From assembly GCA_002694885.1 (NCBI GenBank), contig NZNM01000149.1, forward strand, positions 1 through 64,000: a stretch of 64,000 nt of DNA. Direction: 5' to 3'. Every line of letters begins with the position of its first letter. Within the stretch, counting starts at the first letter, position 1. This document shows, in pieces, positions 28,700 to 36,779 of the stretch. This DNA is from Opitutaceae bacterium (GTDB lineage: Bacteria > Verrucomicrobiota > Verrucomicrobiia > Opitutales > Opitutaceae). A program made the position numbers and the translations under genes. Below the pieces are notes generated by a model that was not told where the DNA came from, did not search any database, and saw only the letters and a program-made list of their open reading frames with translations.

Positions 28700-29500
28700 A
28701 TGGCAGAACGCCTTTCCAAAGCCAAGCTTTCGATATTTCGCCGATTGAGCCGCAAGAAGCATCGGACTGCTGAGGGACGGTTTCTAATCGAAGGATGGCA
28801 TTTGCTGGGAGAGTGTCTTGAAGCCGAGGCGCGCCTATTAGCTGTAATTTATGATCCGTCGCGTTCGCTGCAGGATCAGGACGAGAGAGTGCTGCAGTTG
28901 GCCATGGAAAAATCTGAAGAGGTTTACTTGGCTAGCGATGATCAATTGCGAGCCATCGGAGAAACGGTAACAAGCGCAGGAGTTGTCGGCGTTATTGCCT
29001 CCGTGGAAGAAAATTGGACAAGGCTCGCGGAAAAGCTTTCTCAAATCGAAAGCGGCTGTGTACTGGCGCTCGATGATGTGAGCGATCCAGGGAACTGCGG
29101 TACAATCATTCGAAGCGGGGATTGGTTTGGGGCAAAGGCGATTCTATTAGGGGAAGGATGCCCCAGCAAAGAGAACGGGAAGGTTTTGCGAGCGTCCATG
29201 GGCGGCGTTTTTCATTTGCCGATTGCTGAATGCCCTTTTTTGGAAGGCAGCCTAGTGGAGTTACAGGCCTTGGGCTTCCAAATCATAGTGTCCAGTTTGG
29301 TCGAAGAAGCTCGAGCTCTAGGAAACTTTGAATGGCCGAAAAAGTCGGTATTAGTCGTCGGAAATGAAGCAAGAGGTGTGAGGCAACCCATACTCAATCT
29401 ATCTGATTCACAGATCACCATCCCCAAGTTTGGGAAAGGGGAATCTCTCAACGCGGCGATGGCCGCATCTGTACTGTTGTCGAATTGGCGTATCCACTAA
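28700..29500 (+). CDS. TrmH/SpoU-family RNA 2'-O-methyltransferase
   Basis: A 266-residue RNA ribose methyltransferase of the SPOUT class. The N-terminal substrate-binding part (RLSRKKHRTAEGRFLIEGWHL) is of the RlmB/RNMTL1 kind. The SpoU domain has motif 1 (DDVSDPGNCGTIIRSGDWFG), motif 2 (VVGNEARGV) and motif 3 (IPKFGKGESLNAAMAASVLL), which form the knotted S-adenosylmethionine site. The closest targets in the family are 23S rRNA positions, but which one is not clear. The ATG at 28700 is preferred to the TTG just before it. Confidence 0.88.
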   Translation: MAERLSKAKLSIFRRLSRKKHRTAEGRFLIEGWHLLGECLEAEARLLAVIYDPSRSLQDQDERVLQLAMEKSEEVYLASDDQLRAIGETVTSAGVVGVIASVEENWTRLAEKLSQIESGCVLALDDVSDPGNCGTIIRSGDWFGAKAILLGEGCPSKENGKVLRASMGGVFHLPIAECPFLEGSLVELQALGFQIIVSSLVEEARALGNFEWPKKSVLVVGNEARGVRQPILNLSDSQITIPKFGKGESLNAAMAASVLLSNWRIH

Positions 29501-29513
29501 TTGGATATATAAT
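29485..29513 (+). promoter_or_regulatory. Probable sigma-70 promoter for the thioredoxin-like gene
   Basis: TTGGCG (29485-29490) and a perfect TATAAT (29508-29513) are separated by exactly 17 bases, at the very end of the upstream methyltransferase gene. Transcription would start near 29520 and give a leader of about 130 bases before the ATG at 29650. Confidence 0.5.
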
Positions 29514-29559
29514 TGTGAGCGGTATACCGGCTCGGGAGATTTTTAACCGTTTTTTGCGA

Positions 29560-29615
29560 GTCGGACAAGGAATGACGCTTGCCAGGTAGAGAAGCGTCCC
29601 TCTACCGTTTCCGAC
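29560..29615 (+). promoter_or_regulatory. Structured 5' leader with two mutually exclusive hairpins
   Basis: Two 7-bp inverted repeats interlock: GACGCTT (29574-29580) pairs with AAGCGTC (29592-29598), and GGTAGAG (29585-29591) pairs with CTCTACC (29600-29606). Only one hairpin can form at a time. An outer stem GTCGGA (29560-29565)/TCCGAC (29610-29615) encloses both. It lies between the predicted promoter and the thioredoxin-like gene and may be a two-state leader. Confidence 0.4.
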
Positions 29616-29649
29616 GATTTACACCATCCAAGTATCAAGACGAATCAAG

Positions 29650-30018
29650 ATGAAGTGGCTATCAGAAATTGAAGAGGCGCAAACGTCTCGCGAGCAGCAA
29701 GGCAAGCGATTGCTGATGATATTCAAGGGCGACGGCGATTGGTGCCCCTGGTGCAATCGGCTTGAAGCTCTGCTGCAAGAAAGCAGTGCCCTAGACGACT
29801 ACTTGGAGTCGGAAGGAATTATAGGAGCGAAGATAGGAATCCCTCGAAGAGATCAAGATACGGAAGGCATCCGAGAGCGATTTGGCATAACGGGTATTCC
29901 ATTCATCACCTTTTACGCGGATGACGGTAGGTTGGAGGGAGTGACTGAGTATATTGATGATGGAGATGCTCAATCGTACGTCAGCTGGATCGAAAGTGTG
30001 GACTCAAGCGGCCTTTAA
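29650..30018 (+). CDS. Thioredoxin-fold protein with CPWC motif
   Basis: A 122-residue protein with the active-site pair in GDWCPWCNRLE at about residues 30-40 and the cis-Pro strand GITGIPFITFY. This matches the Thioredoxin_7/DUF255-like group of small redox proteins. No signal peptide is evident, so it is probably cytosolic, although the group is often periplasmic. The ATG at 29650 follows AATCAAG; a candidate promoter and a structured leader lie upstream. Substrate is unknown. Confidence 0.8.
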   Translation: MKWLSEIEEAQTSREQQGKRLLMIFKGDGDWCPWCNRLEALLQESSALDDYLESEGIIGAKIGIPRRDQDTEGIRERFGITGIPFITFYADDGRLEGVTEYIDDGDAQSYVSWIESVDSSGL

Positions 30019-30035
30019 GGGGCTCCCGCTTTCCG

Positions 30036-30170
30036 CTATTTGACGGAGTAGCTTTTCTGCTGACCCTCTATTTCTAGGACCACATTCTCGCTATTGAAAT
30101 CGACGAGTTCTGCTCCTGAGACCTTGTCGCCGATCCGAACCAGTTTGCTACCGATTTTGGGATCGGTCAT
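30036..30170 (-). CDS. Small ORF, 44 aa, resembling the tail of a secretion or pilus protein
   Basis: The reverse strand encodes 44 residues from ATG 30170: TDPKIGSKLVRIGDKVSGAE, then NSENVVLEIEG and a TAG stop. The pattern 'G-x-x-L-x-x-I-G-D-K-V ... V-V-L' resembles the closing beta strands of GspC/PilP-type or similar secretion proteins. A TAA lies in frame eight codons upstream and there is no ribosome binding site, so it may be the last piece of a lost gene and not a working one. It occupies most of the gap between the thioredoxin-like gene and the methyltransferase. Confidence 0.35.
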   Translation of the reverse strand: MTDPKIGSKLVRIGDKVSGAELVDFNSENVVLEIEGQQKSYSVK

Positions 30171-30206
30171 GGAGGAGTGTGATCTGGACAGTTATAGATC
30201 GGCTAA

Positions 30207-31097
30207 ATGGGGGATCTTCTTGAGCATCGGAAAAATCCGGATCTAGCGCTTCCTGTCTGGCTAAATATGTATTTGCCGCAGGGAGCGATCGAGGCAGGAT
30301 CCCGAAAATTGGACCACCCATATGCATACAGTGGAATCGAGGCTTGGTCTTACGACTTGGTCGACGAACTCTCTCAATTTGAAGATTTTGGGTTCTATCG
30401 ATTGTTACTGGAAAGCAGTCCAGGCCGCGTGCTCGATCTTGGTTGTGGTACGGGGCGAATCCTCCTCGGTCTGAAGGAACAAGGAATCGATGTAGTTGGA
30501 TTAGACGCTTCGCCGGAAATGTTGCGCCAATGCCGGGAGAAGCTATCAGCAAAAGAGTTGGAAGCAGAGTTATTCGAAGGTGATATGCGCACGTTCGACT
30601 TGGGGCAAACCTTTGCGACTATTCTGATTCCGGGCTTTTCGATTCTGCTTTTGGCCGAGGATGACGATCTAAAGAGCTGCCTACAACGATGCTACCAACA
30701 TTTGATCCCTGGCGGTCAACTCATCGTATCAACCTATTTTCCCCGGGAGTTTCTTGAAAGTGGCAAAGAAGGCGAGGGATTGGTCTTTCGAAGTGAATCT
30801 GAATCTGCCGAAACTGAAGAACGGGTGAGGGCATTTCAGGGTTGGAGTATCGATCGAGACGGACAGCTTCTAAAACTGCAGAACCGGTTCCAACGCCTCG
30901 ACCATAGAGGTGGGATCATAGATCAAGAAGACAGAGAAATGACGCTGCGTTGGCGCTCTACAGAAATAATGGAAAAATTATTCGAGGACGCATGCTTTGG
31001 AGAAATCTCTTGTTATGGAGAGTTCGATTTTGCCGAACCCCGTGCCGATGCGGAATCGATCGTTCTTGTTGCACTTAGACCTGAGTCGCATCCCTAG
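30207..31097 (+). CDS. Class I SAM-dependent methyltransferase
   Basis: A 296-residue Rossmann-fold methyltransferase. Motif I is RVLDLGCGTGRILLGL (about residues 73-88). The acidic strand end is VVGLDASPEML, and HLIPGGQLIVSTYF is motif III. There is no export signal. The closing LVALRPE-like strand ends the domain. The ATG at 30207 has no clear ribosome binding site, and the homologous region begins around residue 30, so an ATG at 30269 is also possible. Substrate is unknown. A second methyltransferase follows after 131 bases. Confidence 0.8.
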   Translation: MGDLLEHRKNPDLALPVWLNMYLPQGAIEAGSRKLDHPYAYSGIEAWSYDLVDELSQFEDFGFYRLLLESSPGRVLDLGCGTGRILLGLKEQGIDVVGLDASPEMLRQCREKLSAKELEAELFEGDMRTFDLGQTFATILIPGFSILLLAEDDDLKSCLQRCYQHLIPGGQLIVSTYFPREFLESGKEGEGLVFRSESESAETEERVRAFQGWSIDRDGQLLKLQNRFQRLDHRGGIIDQEDREMTLRWRSTEIMEKLFEDACFGEISCYGEFDFAEPRADAESIVLVALRPESHP

Positions 31098-31228
31098 AGT
31101 GGTAAGAGCCAAGAATAGAGTCTGCTGCTCACCGATTTTAGGAATATTGTGAAAATCAGCCTAAGACCTCCGAGTAAATTGCCGATCAACAATAGAGAGT
31201 CTCTACGAGGCACTTCTCTAACGCTACG

Positions 31229-31945
31229 ATGGGCAATACAGCTGAACTCAATTATTTCGGCCGTGATTTGGAAGCGATGTCATTCGCTCGCAATTATCAC
31301 GAGTGGATCGCGGATGAATTCGCTCCTTATTTTGGCGGGGAGGTAGCGGAAGTTGGAGCAGGGAGCGGCGATTTTACTGAGTTCATTCTGGAACGGGGTG
31401 GCAAACGAGTCTCTTGTTTCGAGCCCTCGAAAAATATGTATCCTATTCTCGAAGAACGCCACCGTGATCGAGACGAGGTTGAAACGATTCAAAACTATTT
31501 TGGGGAGCAACTTGAGGAGAATCGCGAGCGTTTCGATTCGGCTGTCTACGTCAATGTTCTCGAGCACGTCGAACGCGACCGAGAAGAAGTGGGTATCGCC
31601 CACCAGGCCTTGAAGCCGGGAGGGCATTTGGCAATTCTGGTTCCCGCATTGGAGTGGCTCTACAGCGAGTTCGATAGCCAGCTCGGCCACTTTCGGCGCT
31701 ATCGCAAGGATAGTTTAGCGTCTCTGTTGGAAAATCGAGGATTCGAGATCCAGGAAGCGAAGTACTTTGATATGGCGGGCATCATGCCTTGGTACCTGAT
31801 GATGGTCATGTTTAACAAGACCCTCAACAGCGGCAACGTCTCGGCCTACGATAAGCTCGTTATCCCTATTACCAGATTTCTCGAAGGGAAGTGGGCTCCC
31901 GCGATTGGTAAAAACCTGCTCGTTGTAGGACGGAAAGTGAACTGA
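31229..31945 (+). CDS. Class I SAM-dependent methyltransferase (type 11-like)
   Basis: A 238-residue methyltransferase with motif I VAEVGAGSGDFTEFIL (about 41-56), SCFEPSKNMYPIL as the second strand, and VNVLEHVERDRE and LKPGGHLAILVPAL as later motifs. Proteins of this shape often sit in polysaccharide clusters beside glycosyltransferases, and a membrane GT-C-like gene lies just downstream on the other strand. The LGHFRRYRKDSL segment is typical of this subgroup. The start at 31229 gives a complete N-terminus. The real substrate is not visible. Confidence 0.8.
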   Translation: MGNTAELNYFGRDLEAMSFARNYHEWIADEFAPYFGGEVAEVGAGSGDFTEFILERGGKRVSCFEPSKNMYPILEERHRDRDEVETIQNYFGEQLEENRERFDSAVYVNVLEHVERDREEVGIAHQALKPGGHLAILVPALEWLYSEFDSQLGHFRRYRKDSLASLLENRGFEIQEAKYFDMAGIMPWYLMMVMFNKTLNSGNVSAYDKLVIPITRFLEGKWAPAIGKNLLVVGRKVN

Positions 31946-32122
31946 GACAACGCGGCCTACCTCAGGTTGGTTTAGATCCTCGCTACTCAAACAGACTGAG
32001 CAATCGTTTTCGTTCTTTGAGCTAGGACAAAACCAGCACTTCGAGGCTATAAACAATACCCCCAAAGATAAAAACTTCAGCGATTCTAGATGGTTAAACA
32101 TCATAAAACCGACTTTCGGATT

Positions 32123-33961
32123 CTAGGGAAGGGATTTTAGCCAGACATCATAGCTCTCTTGGCCGATTTCATTGATAAGCTCGACTTTCGTAGTTAAGAG
32201 CATCTCTCGAAGTTCCTCTTCGTTCTCAAGTCCCTCAATCGACGAATGGATATTTTTAATTCGGCTTAGGCGAGTGAGATTCATCGGAAGCATGGATACT
32301 TCATCAATCGTTTCGAGTTCAAACCATGGACCCAGGTCATTGCCGGGCAATAAGAAGGTTTTACTGGCGCCATCATTAAAGGCCAGACCGAGTGACTGAA
32401 TAACGAATATGTCGTCGAAGGTATTTAAGGTTTGATGCATCGCAAGAGAACCTAGATTCGATATAGCTCGCTTGATCCGCATATTTCCTATTCCGCGTAG
32501 TTCGAACTCTTGAGAAAGATAACCGATGTAGAGATAGTTGCCTTCGGGCAGTTCTTCATGCCGATCGATAATCCAATCGATCCGTTTGAGAATCATATTA
32601 TTGCTAGTGTACAAATGATTTGAATACTTCGGTATGGCGAGTAGGAAACAAGTGCCAATCAATAGGTATACTGCGAATCGAGCTTTAGGCTTGATTCCAA
32701 TGAAAAGGCTGAGGGCGATTCCGGAGCACAGAATCGTCAGCGCGATAAATGGCATCCCAAGCCGAGTTACGATAGGGTTATCGAGTTGGCCATAAGAAAA
32801 TCCAAGAATCAGTAGAAATTGGGCAAGCAAAGAAAATCCGAATACGTAGCCTACCAAAAGCGTCCGGTTGCCTGCAGCCCACTTCCTGCCCCGAGTGGCA
32901 ACCAGAGCGACAAGAATCACCAAGCTAACGATTCCGATAATCGAAACTAGGGGAGCAGTGGCGGCAAAGCGGTCTGGGACAAAGAAGAAATTAGCGGCGT
33001 GCCCAAGATTATTGCTCATGTAGTCGAGGCTGAAAAACGCGTGTGAATCATTTTTCAGCTCCTTGAAGTCTGGTCGCGAGTTGACGTAGACGTGCTGCCA
33101 AGCAATAGGAATGAAGAACAAAGGGGCAGTCACTGCTGACCAAGAAATCTGCATTCGACGCAGTCGTATCCAATTAATGGCGATAACGATTAGAACTGGA
33201 ACAAGAAGGAATGACGATTCGTAACGAGAGTGCGAGAAGAGAGAAACGCCTAAGATAAGACAGGAGAATCGGTCGAGCGATTCGGGTTTTTCGGAGTATC
33301 GGATGGCCAGGAGCATGCAGGCGAATATTCCAACCAAATTTGTCATATCCAAGCTAGCTCCGCTTGAGTTCTGACTGATAATCGGAGTGCTGCAAGCTAA
33401 GGCTATTGATATCCATCCGGCTCGGCTATCAAATAGGTGACTAGTGCATAGGTAGAGTAGCAAAAGGAAAATGGCGGTGAGAGTGCCATTTATATAAAAA
33501 GCGTTGGATACAGAAAATCCAAATATGTCGTGAGCCGTGGCTACTAGGAAAGGGAATAAGACGGGGCGTTTGTCGACATTGGATGACCGGTCGATACCGG
33601 GCAGCGCAGACCCTCGCAGTACAGCGTCTCTATCGAGATGCAGGCTCTTCGCCACATTGGATATCGTATGCTCGTCGAAGGTAATTTTGAATCCTCCGCC
33701 TTCTCGCGTATACAGAAAAACGGCTGCAACGATAGCTATGGCAATGGCGATTTGATTGGGGCGCGATTGGGACCACCGATAGATGTCTTTTCCGTAGGAG
33801 CTTATTGTTTGGAAGCAGAACCAGCCAAAGCAAACTACGATGTTCCAATACGCCACTTTGCTAAACCGCTTTCCCGCATCTAGAGGTTCGTAAATAAAGA
33901 AACCGATGATGATGGAAATGATAGCGATAGATGCGAAAAACGCCCATAGAAACCGTTGCAT
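32123..33961 (-). CDS. Polytopic membrane protein, GT-C/GT39-like glycosyltransferase candidate
   Basis: A 612-residue inner-membrane protein with about 11 hydrophobic segments and a soluble C-terminal part of about 150 residues. The first periplasmic loop has FDEHTISNVAKSL, an acidic motif at the position of the catalytic Asp/Glu in GT-C enzymes that use lipid-linked sugars. The ATG at 33961 is chosen because the longer TTG start at 34033 would lie inside the pilin terminator. It follows the pilin gene by 137 bases on the same strand, so a role in pilin glycosylation is possible but unproven. Confidence 0.55.
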   Translation of the reverse strand: MQRFLWAFFASIAIISIIIGFFIYEPLDAGKRFSKVAYWNIVVCFGWFCFQTISSYGKDIYRWSQSRPNQIAIAIAIVAAVFLYTREGGGFKITFDEHTISNVAKSLHLDRDAVLRGSALPGIDRSSNVDKRPVLFPFLVATAHDIFGFSVSNAFYINGTLTAIFLLLLYLCTSHLFDSRAGWISIALACSTPIISQNSSGASLDMTNLVGIFACMLLAIRYSEKPESLDRFSCLILGVSLFSHSRYESSFLLVPVLIVIAINWIRLRRMQISWSAVTAPLFFIPIAWQHVYVNSRPDFKELKNDSHAFFSLDYMSNNLGHAANFFFVPDRFAATAPLVSIIGIVSLVILVALVATRGRKWAAGNRTLLVGYVFGFSLLAQFLLILGFSYGQLDNPIVTRLGMPFIALTILCSGIALSLFIGIKPKARFAVYLLIGTCFLLAIPKYSNHLYTSNNMILKRIDWIIDRHEELPEGNYLYIGYLSQEFELRGIGNMRIKRAISNLGSLAMHQTLNTFDDIFVIQSLGLAFNDGASKTFLLPGNDLGPWFELETIDEVSMLPMNLTRLSRIKNIHSSIEGLENEEELREMLLTTKVELINEIGQESYDVWLKSLP

Positions 33962-34010
33962 ATCTCGTGAGGATTCGTTAAGAGTGAGAGGTTTGATGCG
34001 GGGAGAAAAG

Positions 34011-34040
34011 AAGAGCCTTGCCCGTGAAGGCAAGGCTCTT
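34011..34040 (-). terminator. Terminator after the pilin gene
   Basis: A perfect 12-bp stem, AAGAGCCTTGCC/GGCAAGGCTCTT, with a 6-base loop at 34023-34028. Read leftward it is followed by CTTTTCT, a partial T-tract. It lies 58 bases after the pilin stop codon and 50 bases before the GT-C-like start, so it may limit expression of the latter. Confidence 0.75.
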
Positions 34041-34097
34041 GAAAGTTGACAGACTTGGCTTGCAGCCGAAATTCGGTATGAACCTTCGGTAGCAACA

Positions 34098-34478
34098 CTA
34101 GTTGGCGCGTTGACCGAGTGCGTTATACGTCTGAGTACCCGCTTGAGGGTGCGATACTTGGAACGTACCGTCTACAGTGATAGGACTGGTTACTGTGTAG
34201 TCCGTGCCGATTTGCTTAACATACACACTCAGGTCGCCACCGATCGTACCGGAGGTAGAGTTGTAGGTTATATCTGCAGAGGTCGCGCTGTTCTCGAGCA
34301 TGTACTGCTGGGCAGCGGAGGCTAACTGACGGGCGTCATTGTCCATAGCCGATTGGCGAGAATTCAGACGTACGCGCTGGAAGGCGGGGATCGCCATAGC
34401 AGCCAAGAGGCCGATGATGACAACCACGATCATGATTTCGACGAGGGTAAAACCCCTCTTAGATGTTTTTTTATGCAT
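34098..34478 (-). CDS. Type IV pilin-like protein (PilA/pseudopilin)
   Basis: A 126-residue protein with a short basic leader KRG, then FTLVEIMIVVVIIGLLAAMA, the classic class III signal with Glu at +5, and an N-terminal helix (FQRVRLNSRQSAMD). The rest is a Thr/Ser/Gly-rich globular part ending in YNALGQRAN. A prepilin peptidase would cut before the Phe. It could be the major pilin of a type IV pilus or a secretion pseudopilin; no assembly genes are nearby. The start has AGGA in front. A strong terminator follows, as expected for a highly expressed single gene. Confidence 0.9.
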   Translation of the reverse strand: MHKKTSKRGFTLVEIMIVVVIIGLLAAMAIPAFQRVRLNSRQSAMDNDARQLASAAQQYMLENSATSADITYNSTSGTIGGDLSVYVKQIGTDYTVTSPITVDGTFQVSHPQAGTQTYNALGQRAN

Positions 34479-34714
34479 AATATTGATTCCTATTTTATAA
34501 TAATTTTGAATGAGAAACAGGATACTATGGCATTCTTAAACGGTAGCCCTTTTGAAACCCTTTAGCCGGGCGTTCGAGATTTGCTGTCAACGAAATGTAA
34601 ATACGGGGGTAACGTAGCTTTTTTGGAACAAACCAACTAAAAGGGTTGATCTATTGAGTAGTTTTCACATCGGGCTAAGGGATTCCCGCGCGTTGGCGTC
34701 AAACCTGGGTAGAC

Positions 34715-35752
34715 ATGGGCATTTGGAAAACAGGATGTATATCTATCTTGATTGGGCTATCGTTATTGGCAGGCCAGGCTTCGTCGCAGGCGGAAGAGGT
34801 AGAGCTCATTTTAACCAATGGGGACCGCTTGAAAGGCGAGTTGGTTAGTGAAGGAGAAACGATCGTCTTAAAGCATGCTGTCTTGGGAGAGCTCAGTATG
34901 GCTAATGGGGATGTCCGTATGATTGAACGTCCAAAGCCTCAGCCAGTTTCGCCGAAGCCGAAGGTCCAGAAGCCTACCGTAGCTAAGGCGTCTCCGAGCC
35001 CTGAGCCTGCAGGCAAAGCAACGGGTTCTTCTGCCAAGCAGCCGGGCAAGCTCGATCGCGCCATTCAAGCGACGCGGACAAACCGGTTCGTTGACCTAAT
35101 CGATCTAGATGCCTGGACCCAGCAATTAGAGTTCGGAATGAATGCCCAAAGTGGTCGGCGGGATAAGGTCGATTTCAACACGCTCTATAGTATGCGTAGG
35201 AAAATTCAGAATAACGATTTCCGATTACTGGTCCGCCGCTACTACGGTGAAAGCAATCAGGAAAAGACAACGGACCGGACCTTCTCCAACTTCAGGTGGC
35301 GGCACGACATTTCGCCTGGCGTGTTTTACCAGTCGGATACTGAGTACAGCTCCGACAGGATTAAGGAGATCGATCTAAACCTGGAGCAGACGCTGGGTGT
35401 CGGATATCGATTCCTCAATCAGAAGGCCCTAAAGGTTTCGACGGGTATGGGTATGAGTAGTCGCTATCGGGATAGGGCTACCGTGTCGGGCGAAACTTCC
35501 TACCTGGTCGATCTGTTTCAGGATATAGATTATCGAGTGAACAACCGCCTTCGCTTGACTCAAGAATTCAAACTGGAAGTGCCGCCGGACAAAGAAGATG
35601 AATACGAGTATGAGTTTCGGATGGGAATGACCAGCAAAGTGAACGAGGCCCTTCATTTGTCTTTGAGGTACCAGCTTGAGTACGACAGATCTTTGCCGGA
35701 AGACCGACGCGAAGATCAGCGCGTAGTCAGTTCCGTGGGAATCGATTTTTAG
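34715..35752 (+). CDS. DUF481-type outer-membrane protein
   Basis: A 345-residue exported protein. A signal peptide (ISILIGLSLLAGQASSQA) is followed by a small beta domain (VELILTNGDRLKGELVSEGE) and a Pro/Lys/Ala-rich linker (about 68-110). A C-terminal beta-barrel of the DUF481 kind ends in a final strand VVSSVGIDF with the C-terminal Phe usual for Bam-inserted proteins. Alternating aromatic residues (FRLLVRRYYG, VFYQSDTEYS) support the barrel. Function in the family is poorly known. It converges on the NadD-RsfS gene and their ends overlap by four bases. Confidence 0.8.
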   Translation: MGIWKTGCISILIGLSLLAGQASSQAEEVELILTNGDRLKGELVSEGETIVLKHAVLGELSMANGDVRMIERPKPQPVSPKPKVQKPTVAKASPSPEPAGKATGSSAKQPGKLDRAIQATRTNRFVDLIDLDAWTQQLEFGMNAQSGRRDKVDFNTLYSMRRKIQNNDFRLLVRRYYGESNQEKTTDRTFSNFRWRHDISPGVFYQSDTEYSSDRIKEIDLNLEQTLGVGYRFLNQKALKVSTGMGMSSRYRDRATVSGETSYLVDLFQDIDYRVNNRLRLTQEFKLEVPPDKEDEYEYEFRMGMTSKVNEALHLSLRYQLEYDRSLPEDRREDQRVVSSVGIDF

Positions 35753-36744
35753 GCAGAATGCCCAGCTTTCGCTAAAAGGGCTTCCACTTCGATAGGCCGA
35801 GCGTCTTTCCAGAGTGACTCCAGGTCGTAGTTGGCTCGCATCTCTGGGGTGAAGAGGTGGATCATCACATCGAAGGCATCGAGTACGGACCAACCGCTTT
35901 CATCGCCTTCGTCTACTCCCAAAACACTGGCGTTGTGGTCTTTTAGAGCCTGGTCGAGATCACGCTTGAGAGCCCTCATATGAGGTTCTGAATTGGCGGA
36001 TGCCAGTATCAAAAAATTGGTGATAGACGATTGCTTGCTCACATCTAGGATAACGATGTCCTCGCCCTTGGTATCGTCGATGGCATGGCAGCACACCTGC
36101 AATAGGCGTTGATCGTGTTCGGTGAGCTGAAGGTCTTCAGTCATAGGTTTAGCATAAAGATTGTTGGCCGTGATGTACTCGATGACGCTTTCTGGCAAGA
36201 GAGTATTGGAGTTGGGGCTGTCGTTAAGGCTTTGCCGAATTTGAGTGGAGCTAATCTCTATTAGCGGGATGTCTAGCATGCTCAATCGAACCTCAGGTGG
36301 TAGCGAAGGGGTCGAAAGCTCCTCTCCATTTCGCGGAAGGCATATGAACTCAACCGTCTTGGCCAAACTCGCTATATTCCGCCAATGGCTAAGCTGTTGG
36401 GCTTGATCGCCCCCGAGTATCCAGAATAGTCGCGCTTCTGGAAAGCGTTGTTGGACGGAATTCGCAGTTTCAAAAGAGTAGCTTACACCTCCGCGCTCAA
36501 TCTCATCTAGGCATATTTCGAAACACTCATTCTCAGCGATAGCCAACTCTAGCATTTCGATACGCTCTTGATCGCTGGTTCGCGGAGAATGCTCTTTCAG
36601 TGGAGATTGGGCCGCTGGGATGAAGAGAACGCGATCCAGCTTGAACTGGCGCAAGGATTCGCGGGCGATCTTCAGGTGCCCGTTGTGGACAGGATCGAAA
36701 CTTCCCCCAAAAAGGCCGATCCTCGATTCTGCATTCAAACCCAT
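35749..36744 (-). CDS. nadD-rsfS: NadD-RsfS fusion: nicotinate-nucleotide adenylyltransferase plus ribosome silencing factor
   Basis: A 331-residue protein with two domains that are usually separate neighbouring genes. Residues 1-198 are NadD, which makes deamido-NAD from nicotinate mononucleotide, with GLFGGSFDPVHNGHL and ISSTQIRQSL and the normal closing helix VIEYITANNLY. Residues about 205-331 are RsfS/Iojap (LLQVCCHAIDD, GEDIVILDVSKQSSITNFLIL), which binds uL14 and blocks subunit joining. A TAA one base out of frame lies right after NadD (36149-36151), and an ATG at 36144 begins RsfS, so a one-base indel could have fused two genes. A sigma factor gene lies 35 bases upstream. Confidence 0.8.
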   Translation of the reverse strand: MGLNAESRIGLFGGSFDPVHNGHLKIARESLRQFKLDRVLFIPAAQSPLKEHSPRTSDQERIEMLELAIAENECFEICLDEIERGGVSYSFETANSVQQRFPEARLFWILGGDQAQQLSHWRNIASLAKTVEFICLPRNGEELSTPSLPPEVRLSMLDIPLIEISSTQIRQSLNDSPNSNTLLPESVIEYITANNLYAKPMTEDLQLTEHDQRLLQVCCHAIDDTKGEDIVILDVSKQSSITNFLILASANSEPHMRALKRDLDQALKDHNASVLGVDEGDESGWSVLDAFDVMIHLFTPEMRANYDLESLWKDARPIEVEALLAKAGHSA

Positions 36745-36779
36745 ATTAGAGGGTCCAGTGGACTTTCGGGAACGACACC

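Noticed and set aside
29511-29522. Sequence AATTGTGAGCGG, identical to the left half of the lac operator, right after the -10 box
   Set aside because: The right half does not match (GTATACC follows) and no LacI-type repressor gene is in the window. Most likely chance.
31098-31228. Possible small gene between the two methyltransferases
   Set aside because: The frame starting in this gap runs on over the next gene in a shifted frame and has no known features; the gap is more likely to be a promoter region.
33962-34033. Longer TTG-started form of the GT-C-like protein
   Set aside because: The TTG lies in the terminator hairpin of the pilin gene; the ATG at 33961 begins directly before the first membrane segment.
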